Positions 22,655 through 33,946 of a stretch of DNA of 64,000 bases are shown piece after piece. The translations under genes and the position numbers were made by a program. This DNA comes from Chelonoidis abingdonii (Eukaryota > Chordata > Testudines > Testudinidae): the NCBI RefSeq assembly GCF_003597395.2, contig NC_133771.1:63468373-63532372 (forward strand), written 5' to 3'. Position 1 is the first letter of the stretch; each line of letters opens with the position of its first letter. The notes beneath the pieces are model-generated. The model did no database searches. It saw only the letters and a list, made by a program, of their open reading frames with translations, and was not told the DNA's origin.

Positions 22655-22658
22655 GTCC

Positions 22659-22825
22659 TGTAGCATCCAAAATGGGGTAAGACATACCACACAGATAGCT
22701 GCCCCAAACCAGAGTGCTAATATGATGATTTTAAATATCACTGATGAACAAAGAAATAAAAAAAGATTGATTTGTGGAACCCAGTAATTGTTGGTCATTG
22801 AGTAAGCTTGACCAAAAGGAGGGAT
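22659..22825 (+). pseudogene. env cytoplasmic tail region and polypurine tract
   Basis: After the second LTR the sequence can be read on from the anchor as a short tail ending in TAA near 22782, then the 3' untranslated segment. 'aaaaggaggg' at 22814-22823 is the polypurine tract, separated from the TG of the 3' LTR by two bases, exactly the gammaretroviral spacing. Confidence 0.65.
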
Positions 22826-23214
22826 TGTGAAATTAGAAAGAATTATACTGTAAAAATAAGAATGGATTAAAGAAATGCTGTATGTACCTTGAAGCAGAAA
22901 TAAATGTTGAAATACAGGTGTCAGGGAAGGAAACATTGAGGCATAAACAATGAGCCCACTTAAGCTAATGGTGAAACATTAACTGGAGATTGGTAAAAGT
23001 TAGTAAGGAAATCAACTATGCATGTCTAGCCCAGGTAAACTCATCAGATTCTGCTTCCTTTGTTATCTTGTTAAGTTCGCACTCTTTTATCTGTATAAAT
23101 GAGATAATTTGTGTCTTGCATGGTGCTCACATTATCTGGGTGTTATTAGCAGAGCGCTGTGCTAATAAAACAGAGTGGTCTGACAAGTTGTGAGTCCCGA
23201 GTCTGATTTTGACA
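22826..23214 (+). repeat. 3' LTR of the provirus
   Basis: TGTGAAAT...TTTTGACA, 389 bp, aligned to the 5' LTR throughout. It carries AATAAA at 23164-23169. Notable differences from the 5' copy are an extra 'gg' in 'agtaaggaaatc' and a single-base change in the TATA region (ctgtataaatg versus ctttataaata). Confidence 0.88.
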
Positions 23215-23218
23215 CACC

Positions 23219-24655
23219 ATATCTTTTAAATCCTCTGGAAGGATTTTTCTGGTTCAATTTGCTTTTCCCAGCCTAACCTCCCATCTTCAGTATTGCCCTG
23301 TAGAAAAGAGTGCATACTTATTCATTTTAACCAGAGATCTGATTTGCTAGTAGTTTCCTTCCGCAGTTCTCTATTGTGAAACAATCAGGTTCCATTCATC
23401 CTTATTTTTATGATATTGAAATTAGCATCTTAAGCATAAGAATATATGCATTTCTACCTACTCACATTGCTTTTGCTGTTGTGTGAAGAGCTCACTTGTC
23501 ACAGAAATTGTATGTATAATTTAATTTCCTATTTTTGTTCCCCTTTTTCTCCTACATCTTTTGTAAAAGTAGATATAACATCTAGACTATTAGAAATGAT
23601 ACATTTTGCAGTATCCCTTGAAAATGCTAGTTATTTTCCAATATAGATAACAGATATTTAGCAATTATGGATCTTGGCAAATAACAAACTATCCAATGTG
23701 TTTACAAACAAAATAAAGAAAAGTGTTAAAATAGCTTCAAAAGCGTGAGTAACATAGTGAAGTCATCTCATCAGAGTTCCACAAATCCTTTGTGCTGTGT
23801 GGGAATCTTGGAATAATATGCTGAATTTACTCATCTAGCATCCTTACTCTGTTGCTTGAGGCTTGCTCTAGCAGCCATGGGATGGCTTTGTGGCAGAGGA
23901 AAGAAGTCGGGTACTATCAGCAGTATCCTGATCCCTGACATTGCTGCAGCCTGAAGAAGGTTACAGGCCCAGCTGGAGGCAGTTAACCTTTTTGTTGGGG
24001 GATTATGAGCACCTGTGTAGTAATTACTGGGCTAATGATATAATTAGGATGATATAAGTGGAAGGAATAGAATGCAAGGAGGATTCCATAAGGGGAACCT
24101 GGGCTGGGAAGTGGAGACTGTGGAGAAGACACCCCTTGCTGTAAACTTGCATTACAACTTGCATTTGTAAGCAAAGACTAAAAACACACCTGGTGTAGGG
24201 TAATAACCTGGTGTGTGTTTGTGACCATGAGGCCACACGAACTGGCCAAGCAGTTGAGTACACTGAGTAGTGGTGAAGCTGCCCTGTGACTGTCCCCCAT
24301 ATGTCTTCCCAGCTCTCAATCCAGCTAGTCACCCTGGGAACTGGATTGGGCCTGAGTGTATAATTATGCTGGTGATTAAAGAACTCTCTATACACAATGT
24401 CTGCAACATGCACTGGTAATACTCTTTGTGAAGTTCTTTTAAAAATACATATAAACATTCAGTAACTTTCGCTATAATATAGTGTAAAATTCCAGATTAA
24501 ATAACAAAAATTGGAAACATTTGTTAGTTAAAATTGGAAAAGCAACAAATGTCAGCTTGATGTATCCATTTTGTCCTTTTTATCCTCCTAAACCATTGTA
24601 TTAATTAGTGTGGCTGTTAGTTTAGATTCAATGATTTTTTTTAAAAATATTTATT
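23219..24655. other. Non-coding stretch
   Basis: AT-rich sequence right of the provirus. No gene, RNA or repeat end could be supported. Confidence 0.4.
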
Positions 24656-24830
24656 TATTTTATTACTGTAGCATCTACAGGCCCTGGTCATGGAGCAGGA
24701 CCCCTTTGTGCTTGGAGCTGTACAAACACAGAACAAAAAGATGGTCCTTGCCCCAAGGAGCTTTCAGTCTAATTATAAGACAATAGTTGGATACAAATGG
24801 GGAATACAACTAAGCAATAGTAATAGCAGT
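24656..24830 (+). repeat. Amniote SINE (MIR-like) remnant
   Basis: 'gtagcatctacaggccctgg', 'tgtacaaacacagaacaaaa' and 'ccccaaggagctttcagtct' are words of an old SINE family widespread in amniotes. Immediately preceded by an AT-rich 'tttatttattttatta' run. Confidence 0.6.
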
Positions 24831-24930
24831 AGGATAAAGTGTAATTTTTCCTAGGTGACTTAGGAGCCTCAGCCCCATTTTCAAAAAGGGGTTCTCAGGA
24901 CAAGATTTTCAAAGTTGTTCAGGTGTCTAA

Positions 24931-26533
24931 GGGCATGTCTACACTATGAAATTAGGTCGATTTAATAGAAGTTGATTTTTTAGACGTCGATTTGATACAA
25001 TCGATTGTGTGTGTTCCCACTTAAGACCATTAAGTCGACGGAGTGCGTCCGCAGTACTGAGGCTAGCATCAACTTTCAGAGTGTTGCACTGTGGGTAGCT
25101 ATTCCACAGTTCCCGCAGTCTCCACGGCCCATTAGAATTCTGGGGTCAGCTCCCAATGCCTGATGGGGCAAAAACATTGTTGCGGATGGTTCTGGGTACA
25201 TGTTGTCACCCCCGCCCCCGGCCATGAAAGCAATGGCAAAAAAATCATTTCTTGCCTGTTTTTCCTGGGTTATCTGTGCAGGCGACATACCATGGCAAGC
25301 ATGGAGCCCGCTCAGCTCACTGTCACCGTACATCTCCTAGGTGCTGCTGGCAGACGTGGTACTGCAGTGCTACACAGCAGCAGCTCCTTACCTTTGCAAG
25401 TTAGCAAAAACAGTTAGCATCCGTATTGTACTGTCTGCTGGTTCCTCCTGGCCGGCCTCTGTGAAGTCGGTTGGGGGTGCCTGGGCAGACATGGGGGCAC
25501 CTGGGCAGAAATGGGTGCTCCTGGCTGGCCTCGATGAAGTCGGTCGGGGTACCTGGACATAAATGGGAGTGAATCCAGGTCATTCCCTTTGTTAAGTTTC
25601 ATCTAATGGAGATTCAGTCCTGCCCGGAATATCAGGCAAGCCTACCAAAGAACCAGAGAGGCAAATGGGCACTCTGGGTCAGAGCTCCAGACATCCTGCT
25701 TCTATGATGAGCTGCATGCCATTCTAGGGGGTGCCCTGCAACTACCCTCTCCTGTGCTTCCTTCCTCCCTCACCGCTCCCAGGCTACCCTGGCAGTTATC
25801 CCCCCATTTGTGTGATGAATTAATAAAGAATGCAAGAATTTGAAACAATGACTTTATTGTCTCTGCAAGCGGAGACCAAAGGAGGGAGGGTGACTGGCTT
25901 ACAGGGAAGTAGAGTGAACCAAAGAGGCGGGTTTTCATCAAGGAGAAACAAACAAAACTTTCACACCATAGCCTGGCCAGTCATGAAACTGGTTTTCAAA
26001 GCTTGTCTGATGCACAGCGCACTCTGCTGCGCTTTTATAACCACCCTGGTGTCTGGCTGCACTTAATCATTTAGTCTTTTAGAATGGAGTTCTGATAGCA
26101 TGGATTCATCTCCCTAGACAGTGATCAGATGCAGTACTTCCCGTTCAGTCTATGCCGAGCTCTTTTGTAATTCTGGGACTCCATGGTCACCTGTGCTGAT
26201 CAGCCCGCCATGCTGGCCAAACAGGAAATGAAATTCAAAAGTTCCTCTCTACGTGGCCAGTGCATCCGAGTTGAGAGTGCTGTCCAGAGCAGTCACAATG
26301 GAGCACTCTAGGATAGCTCCCAGAGGCCAATAAGGACAAATTGCATCCACACTTCCCCAAACTCAACCCAGCAAGATCGATTTCAGCGCTAACCCCTCAC
26401 TGGGGAGGAGTACAGAAATCGATTTCAAGAGCCCTTTAAGTCGACAAAAATGGCTTCGTTGTGTGGATGGGTGCAGGGTTAGATCGATCTAACACTGCTA
26501 AATTTGACCTTAACTCGTAGTGTAGACTAGGGC
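24931..26533. mobile_element. PIF/Harbinger-like DNA transposon, decayed
   Basis: The ends are gggcatgtctacactatga at 24931 and the inverted cgtagtgtagactagggc at 26533, flanked by TAA on both sides (24928-24930 and 26534-26536). The 3-bp TWA duplication and the TIR are typical of Harbinger. At 25612-25735 the plus strand encodes a decayed piece resembling the middle of Myb/SANT-like DNA-binding proteins (QAYQRTREANG and FYDELHAILGG). At about 26130-26200 the minus strand holds a start-like piece (MESQNYKRA). The two pieces of one protein on opposite strands imply an internal rearrangement. No DDE transposase frame was seen. Confidence 0.75.
25612..25735 (+). pseudogene. Myb/SANT-like protein fragment of Harbinger element
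   Basis: The plus strand reads QAYQRTREANGHSGSE followed by CFYDELHAILGG. It resembles the second half of Myb/SANT-like DNA-binding domain proteins carried by PIF/Harbinger elements, which recruit the transposase to the element ends. Stops and the absence of any start or upstream domain on this strand show it is a relic. Confidence 0.55.
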
Positions 26534-26755
26534 TAAAAATTCAGATAGGTGTCTAATGGCATTTTTCAAAAGCACCTAAAATCAGTGGGGGTTAGGCACT
26601 TAAACTGCTTAGGTGCTTTTGAAAAATCTCACTAGGTACCTATCTGTATCTTTAGGTGTCTAAATATCTAAAAATCTGGCCTCAAATTCCCAGGTTGCTT
26701 TTGAAAATGGGACTTAGGCTCCTAAATCACCAAAGCATTTTTGAAAATTTTACCC

Positions 26756-29395
26756 AAATATCAACATAACCAAACATTTGCTTATATGAAACAAGCTTTA
26801 ATATAAATGTTTGCAAAGTTGCATATTTTAGGAAATACAGGGGCTGGGCCTCGTGTGACTCCACAGTTGTGCTAAGGTAGTGTTGAGGGCTTTCACTAGT
26901 CTTTGCAGGTGGGAATGTTTACAAAAATGAGGAAAATATCTACCACTTATCCCTGTGCGGTATCAGATCTAATAAATATGATTTGTAAATGAGTGGAGAG
27001 GTCTCAGCTAAACAAAATTCACCAGTTTTTCACCTGATCTTGTTTAAAGGGCATTGCTGTGCAGAAGCAATTTAATGACCAGACTGGTTTCTCAAAAAAT
27101 GAAACCACCACAGGAGGCAATAGTTTCCAAAACATGAACTGAGAATGAGTGAAGGAGAAAAATCAGTCAGCAACGTGAGAAAAGGATCTTATTTTAATAC
27201 TATTTTAAAAAATGTTGAACATAAAATGAATGAAAACAGAAATGCAGTTGGAGAGTAGATTGCATTGTGCTGAAACATTTCAGTTTAGAGCTTAAACAAA
27301 ACAGATGATACAAAAAAATCTGACCACTGTTTGCGCTTTGGGAACTATCAGTCTTCAGTAGCCATTAATTATTGTATCACCACTTTGTTGTGTGTCATTT
27401 AAGATACTAAAGCAGACAACTAATTATCAGAATTCTTTACCCAGTAGCAGAACCTGCTGTGGACATGCCATGCACTTTGCTTCTGCGCTAATACTTGAAC
27501 CAAGATGCACATGGGGCCTGATCCAAAGCCTACTGATGTCAATGGAAAGACTCTATTGACATAAATAAATAGGTTTTGGATCAGGTTCTCAGTCTGTAGA
27601 TTGCAACTCTATATGTGAGACCGTCTCCATCAAGCCTGAATGAGTTGTACTAAGAGTGTCTCAGCTGGAAGTCAGGCTTACATATTGCTCATTATTATTA
27701 ATGATATTTATTTATTAGGCATCTCTTTTCAAAAAGGTTGAACTATTCTCATGAGCAGTAGCTGGCACTAGCTTTAACAACTTTTAGGAACCTAATGTAT
27801 GGCAGTTGGTCATGGATGGTGCCATAGTGAAGAGTCTACATTTTCAGATACAGAACATTTGACATGGTTATCCGAACTGTGACTCAGATTCAATGTTGTG
27901 TATCTGAGTATGGATTTTCTATTTGTCTGTTTGGAGCATTGCTGGCATTACCCAGGGTTTCCTGAAGCCAAAGCTCTTGGAACTTTATGCTTTGTGAGGT
28001 GGTGGCAGAAGATAAATCAATGGGGACACGGCCTGTCCAGCCAATAGATAGTTGATGCAAACAGGCAAACAAAAGAACATTCACTCAAAGCTTCTACTTT
28101 ATTTAGTCTCCAGCACTTACACATGTCTGCAACACAAGAGTATAGCACCCCAAATTACTATTTACCCAATTTCTTGAGGAGGTCTCGAGTGGATATCTGC
28201 AGATATCCAGTGGCCAATCTTCTGTTTGCAGGGGAACTTCAGAGATATGCCAGTGATCACCGAGCTCAGATCGCTTCCTCCTTTTAAACTCAGTGTGTTA
28301 GTATTACATAGCTTGTTCATCAAAAAACTGCTGAGCAGAAGTTAAGTGTGGAGTTTTGCAGTCTGTCAAGCAGGGAACTTTCCATCAGTTAACCAGCTGC
28401 ATTTCACATAGCAATCGTTGTCTATTGCCAGACTTTCCATCTTGCAAAATTGCATGCTTCACCAAAAATCTCAACTAAGGAGATCAAAGGGCCATGCTTA
28501 CTCCTCATGTTCACTCACTGCCCCACTCCCGGTCTGTAAGTTGTGCTGAGGTTTCAGAAAGCCTTCCTTTCAGCTGCCTTCAGCAACAAGCCTAACAACT
28601 GGTATTGCAGTTACTGGCAATGGTCTACACATTTTACTGGGCTCTGGGCTATCAAAAAAACCCTCCACACACACCTCACGCAAATCTTGCCCTAGGCCCT
28701 TTCTACCTTTCCAACTTCATATCCCATCTTCTTTTCTTCTCTGAATCCCAATGGCTCTTTCAGTTTGGGGTGGGAGAAGTAGATGCTTGTTTTGCTGCCT
28801 CTTTTAACACTCTCTCCGCCCCTGTCTCACTTAATGTCTTTTCTTAAATTCAGATTTCACTGGTAGTTTTCAGCGATCTGATGCTTACCTGCATAAAACG
28901 TCAGCTGATTTTATTTCCTTTGTTTCAATATTTAGAGAATGTCTGTAAACCTTTTTTAAAAGTAATTAGGTTTGAAAGTGTGTTTCAATGGAATAAGAAA
29001 ATAACAGGGAAGGGATCCTCACTGCCATGTAAACCTTCCTCAATACATTATTCAATATCCAACTCTAACATTGCATCCTAGTTTTATTCTGTAAGGGAAA
29101 TCTGCTTTTGGATTTATACAGTAGATTTGACATATTATTGTACACTAATTTGATTTACAAAGTTCTAGTAACAGTCATATAACATAGTTTCCTCCTGCCT
29201 TTTCATAGAATCCACTTTCAAATATAAGAAGACATCCTGGCAGAAACTTTTGACCAGAAGTATAACCACCACTGAATTCTGACTTGGACTGAACTCTTAC
29301 AGGCTTTGTTTCTGCTTGGTTCCACCTCTCAATCGTTCCCCACTTTGGGTTTTTTTAAACTGTGTATATTTTTCTCATGAAAATACTTTCCACCT
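26756..29395. other. Mostly non-coding stretch
   Basis: Contains the foldback repeat at 27514-27590; otherwise nothing supported. Short open frames lack domain content. Confidence 0.5.
27514..27590. repeat. Short foldback MITE-like repeat
   Basis: 'ggcctgatccaaagccta' near 27515 pairs with 'taggttttggatcaggttc' near 27570. Inner words 'gatgtcaatgg' and 'ctattgacat' pair as well. This type of snapback repeat recurs in sauropsid genomes; I do not know its class. Confidence 0.6.
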
Positions 29396-29397
29396 TA

Positions 29398-29612
29398 CTT
29401 TCATTGGCTGGCCAAAGGAAGTAATTAGCCATTGGAACAATTTACCAAGGGTTGTAATGGATTTTCTGTGATTGACCATTCTTAAATCAAGATCGGATGC
29501 TTTCCTAAAAGACATGCTCTAGGAATTATTTTGGGGAAGTTCTATGGCCTGTGCTATACAGGACGTCAGACTAGATGATCACAATGGTCCCTTCTGGCCT
29601 TCAAATCTATTT
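29398..29612 (+). repeat. CR1 LINE 3' end
   Basis: Diagnostic CR1 3' words are present in order: 'ggaacaatttaccaagggtt', 'aagatcggatgctttcctaa', 'ggcctgtgctatacaggacg', 'cagactagatgatcacaatg' and 'gtcccttctggccttcaaat'. The 5'-truncated structure ending at the 3' untranslated region is the usual CR1 form. Confidence 0.88.
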
Positions 29613-32600
29613 TCTAAATTTGTTTTCATCTTGAAGTGGAACAAAATGTGAAAACATCCACATTTTTTGCAGAATTTAAAGTTTCAAAAAATTCAGTTGG
29701 GATTTTCAAAACATTCCTGAATGACTAAAACATAATATTTAGACACTCCCAAATTAAAATATTAAAATATCAGTTTGTTAATCTGAATAAATACTTAGAT
29801 TTTGGCTTGATTCAACAATAATTTGTGTCCCTCTTATTTGCCATGTAGTTCACCCAGGAAGCCCAGTCCATAGAGAAGAATGGGACAGAGGCAACTAAAC
29901 TATACCTCTTATGAGGCACCACAGCAGAACAGACAAATCCAGTCCTTATCCCACACATGATTCTGGTTCAGTTTGATATTAGCTTGCAGTCAAGCATTTT
30001 GTTTCAGTTTGATAAACTGGAATGTTTCAGTTTGGCTCAAACCAGTCAGAAATGAAACATTTCTCTTCACTTTTCCCAAAGGGAATTTTTTAAAAAAATC
30101 AACAAAATTCAATTTTTTCTGTGGAAATTTTTGATTGAATGGAAACTGCATTTTTGGACAACAAAATATTTATGGAAATTCCTAACCAGCTCTAACTCCA
30201 AGTACTTTGCTCTCTCTAAGGCAGGGTACTGACCGAGCTGCAATGTTAATTCTATTATGCTCCTCACTATTAATTCTCTTCAACTACACTAAATGAAAGC
30301 AGGAAATTAACCTATGTAGCAGTTGTCGTATTTCAGTAACTAATTGACATCTGAAGAGAGTCTCCTTGTCGCCAACTAGCATATCTAATTGGCGACAAGG
30401 AGTAAGTGAAAAAAGTGCTTCTCTAAAAGACCAATATACTCGATGATTCTGCTAGCTACATTTTACTATTTAAGTGCTTAAAGGAACAAAGAGGTAGTAG
30501 CCCTCGGCAGCAAATTCTGGTCCACTTTGTTCCCTAACCTAGAGGTTTTAATAACTATTGTTCTTACTCATTTTTGCATATTTAACTACATATCTCATCA
30601 GCATTGTGCACATTAGCACAAAATTTATCATTTTTGTGTGTACATTTTTTAAGAGAGTGGGCTTTTAACTTTTAGATCCTCTATTTTTGTCTACTCAGAA
30701 CTGGAATATAAGTTTTACTGAAGAGGCGCTTAGGAGACTATCCTTGCTAATTGCTGGACAGGAAAAGTCTTGATTTACATTTGCTGCCAACATAAAAAGG
30801 GACGTGCAGCTGCTCCTCATTTGCAATTTATCAAAGTAGCTCGAATGACTTCAGATGGAATTGACTTAAATAGAACTATACTGATTTACACCAATGCTAT
30901 GGAAATAAACCAGCTGCAGTTTGAGAGTAAACACTGAGCAGTGCTTTCATCAGTGCCAGTACGACAAGTTGCACTGAGTTTCCATGAGTGAATGAGCCAC
31001 ATGTCAGGCTAGAGTCACTGCTTTTGAAAGAATGGAAATTTTGAATGATCAGAAAAAAGTGTCACATGGCTCATTAACAATAACTTGTGTGTGGTTCTGG
31101 TCTTTCTGAGAAAGTATCCGCTGTTCTATACCTGTGTTTATCCCTATACATTTCAGAGGGAGGGATTTGGAAAAAGAAGAATTAATAAAGGGTGCAAAAA
31201 AGAGGAAAATTCTAGGCCTAACTCATCCGCTCGCATGGGAGGCAAGTAGAGGCAAAATACTCAGAAAACAGTTTGATCTCAAACGGCTTTGAAGGTGTTC
31301 CTCACTAGGAGGATGAATTAGGGCTGTCAGAGGGGAACCTGTATGGCTGTCTAACAACTGGAGCCAAAGGAAGTAACTATAGAGCCTCCTGGACCCAACC
31401 CTGTGGATTTTGAAGCATCTTATCAAAACAGAAGGCCCTTACCAAAGCAAGCTCTGAGCTCACGCTTCTCTTGGCTAATGGATCACTACCTCATGCCAAG
31501 GGACTAGAAGCCACAGATCTTAAATTACAGCTGCTCTAAGCAGCAAAAACATCTGAGGTGCTCTGTTAGAAAATGTACTACTTTCCAAGGGAACAACTCT
31601 GCTTTGAGTTGATGCACCCAGCTTTTGTCTTGCTACCAGTCAGCCATGAATTCCCACAAACCTGCAGTGCCCCAGCCATGCAGTGTTCACATGGAGGGAG
31701 TTCCTTGGCTGAAAGTTGCAGTAGTTGCTCTACAATTTAAATTCCTAATCCCCATACCTATTGCCCTAATTTGGATATTGTTTGAACTAACTCAATTCCC
31801 TCCATGCAGTGGTGAGGATGTAATGGCCTCTAGAACCCAAACAAAATGATCAGATAATTAGCATTTAATCACAAGAGAAGCCAAAACCTAGAATTTTGGC
31901 AACAGTAGTTTATTAATTAACAAACACCCAGACTTAAAAAAAAAAACCTCTGTGCAGATTAATAGCAATGGTAAAGCACAGGACCATTTCAATTTCCCAG
32001 ATTTTCTCTTCACAAATCCTGTAAATTCTCTTTTCTGTTAGATTACCACTGACTGATAGCTTAAAAAGCGGTGTCAAAAAGACCACACCAATCCTCCTGT
32101 AGAAGATTCACCAGGTTTTATATTTAAAAAAAACAAAGCAATCCTGTAGTGACAAAGGGGATGAAGAAGCTAATGTTGAAATCTCAATCCATCTATTTTT
32201 CCTCTTAGTTTCTCAGCCAGACTCCAAAGGCCCACTCATGTGGTGGTTACTTATTATGGTTCTTTAATTTTTAATCGCGACCTCAAACAAAATAACAAAA
32301 AATTAACTTTTCCAATTTCATTTTTCTCACACAGGCAGTGGGCCAAAAAGCCAGACTTGTACATCCAGCCTTGGATTCTTTTCCCCCAGTATGTTTTTTT
32401 TAATCGGTAGCAAAGCTGAAAAAGAAAACCTATAGCTTTATACCTTTATAAACCAAAGCTCAAGTCGCTTTAGCTTCTTCTTAAAAATTATTTATTGTTT
32501 CATCACTAGCCCCATGTGGATTGCTGGCCTGCAGCCTACTGATTCTGCTACCAGGCATGCGGTGTTTAGAACTAAATGATTAATTACTTTTCTGCTGCTG

Positions 32601-33946
32601 TTGGCCTAGCCATTGTGTAACTGATGCTGCAGCTGGCTGACAAGGAACAGTGGTAAACAAGACATTGAATCTCACAATTTTCTTTTTAACCATTAGATAG
32701 TTTATGCTGTACCATATGGGACATAAGCTTATAATTTTAGTTCAAATTCCAGTCTGGAATGGTAGGGATCCAATTCAAAATGCTTCCCCCACCTTCTACC
32801 TTTGATACACACTTGTGTGCATGCAACATCATGCTTTATCCCAGTCCTTTTGTGTCATATTTGATTGCATTAAATTGCTATATTTGATCAGTGACGTAAC
32901 TAGTAGACATAACGAATTAGCTGCATCATCTGTGAGATAAAATACTTATTTCGGGCCAATCATGCAGTTATTAGATGGTAATTTTATAAATGTGTTTGGT
33001 TATCTTGTTGCTTACCCCTGCACTCTACAGGAACCAAAGCAGTAACATGTGTTGTAGCTTGGCTAACCTCATATTCAACATTTGGATGGTAATCCTTCAA
33101 GAACAATCCAGGTGCTACAGGAATCAGTGTTGATTTGGTAAAAGGAATATCTGCCTCTGACTCATTATTGAACCAAAATCCTAATATTCTGTTTGGGAAT
33201 GTTATGAGATGTTTGGACTCTGTCCTGTATTTGGCAAGAAGATATTTAAAACCTTCTTAATGAGCCTTTTCCTCATTGTTGGACGTATACAGGAGCCAAG
33301 TCACAAGTAGTGGGAGAAGGTAGCTGGGTGGAACTGTGGATAACTGTCTTATTAGGGAGGAAACATGAGATTTGTGGAGGATGGCTTAGTTTGGTTTGGT
33401 TTTTGAAAGTGCACTTGCGAGTTACTCATCTCTCATGTTTGTTTGTTTTTTCAGGGGGGTGAAAGAAACTTCTGGATAGACTTGCCCATGGAATAGTGGA
33501 AACAGCGGCCATGAGAAACCATTTATTCCCATTTGAATTTGGCAGATAAGATCTTGTGTGTGGTGTTGTACCCTAGCTAAAGAAAGCACCCTTTCTATGT
33601 TTATTTGGACCATTTTTCTAAAGTCATATGTATAAGTAATATGTCCTGAGCCTGGCCTCTGGGTGCTTGTAGTGTTGGAAGTACTACCTTTCAGCCAAGA
33701 TATGGAAGAGAGTTCCTCCTCATGTGTGGTCATTAAAAACCTTAGCCTCTCTTTCCCTACCCATTCTGGCTAAATTTCATTTTGGAAAATACTTTGTCCC
33801 TCTTTAAAGTACCTATACATATTTATAGCCTCAGTTTGCCTCAAGATTTGTCATTTTTCCATGTCCTGAACTATTGTGTAATGCTTCTGTGTGTATTTTG
33901 TAGAATGCTAGTACTGTACAGAGAGAACTTTATTTTGGTGAAAATT
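29613..33946. other. Non-coding stretch with one strong hairpin
   Basis: 29640-30190 has A/T-rich words (gaaac, aaaattttt) recurring in both orientations, perhaps a very old repeat. The hairpin at 30362-30402 stands out. No coding sequence is supported elsewhere. Confidence 0.45.
30362..30402. other. Perfect 14-bp inverted repeat (hairpin)
   Basis: ctccttgtcgccaa (30362-30375) is the exact reverse complement of ttggcgacaaggag (30389-30402). After one mismatched pair the stem continues for three more pairs (tag/cta), leaving a 5-nt catat loop. It is much GC-richer than its surroundings and no flanking duplication is visible. Confidence 0.85.

Larger units (their letters stand above)
15485..23214 (+). 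mobile_element. Gammaretrovirus-like endogenous provirus, defective
   Basis: A 7.7-kb unit bounded by two direct 385-389-bp LTRs that align along their full length. Order: 5' LTR, primer binding site, leader, gag remnant, a long stretch with no recognisable protein, the C-terminal end of integrase, env, polypurine tract, 3' LTR. The flanks catc (15481-15484) and cacc (23215-23218) are a possible 4-bp target duplication with one change, as in gammaretroviruses. Env has CXXC-type motifs in SU, a basic cleavage site and a TM ectodomain, which place it with gamma-type Env. All frames are broken by stops or shifts, and two further LTRs are inserted in env. It cannot encode a functional virus as it stands. 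Confidence 0.85.
24850..26755. repeat. Inverted-repeat element hosting a Harbinger insertion
   Basis: The left arm 'ggtgacttaggagcctcagc' plus 'cattttcaaaaa' (24855-24888) is the reverse complement, with mismatches, of 'cttttgaaaatgggacttagg' shortened to its core and 'ctcctaaatcacc' (26700-26734). The Harbinger-like element at 24931-26533 sits between the arms, so the outer element is older. Class unknown. Confidence 0.6.
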
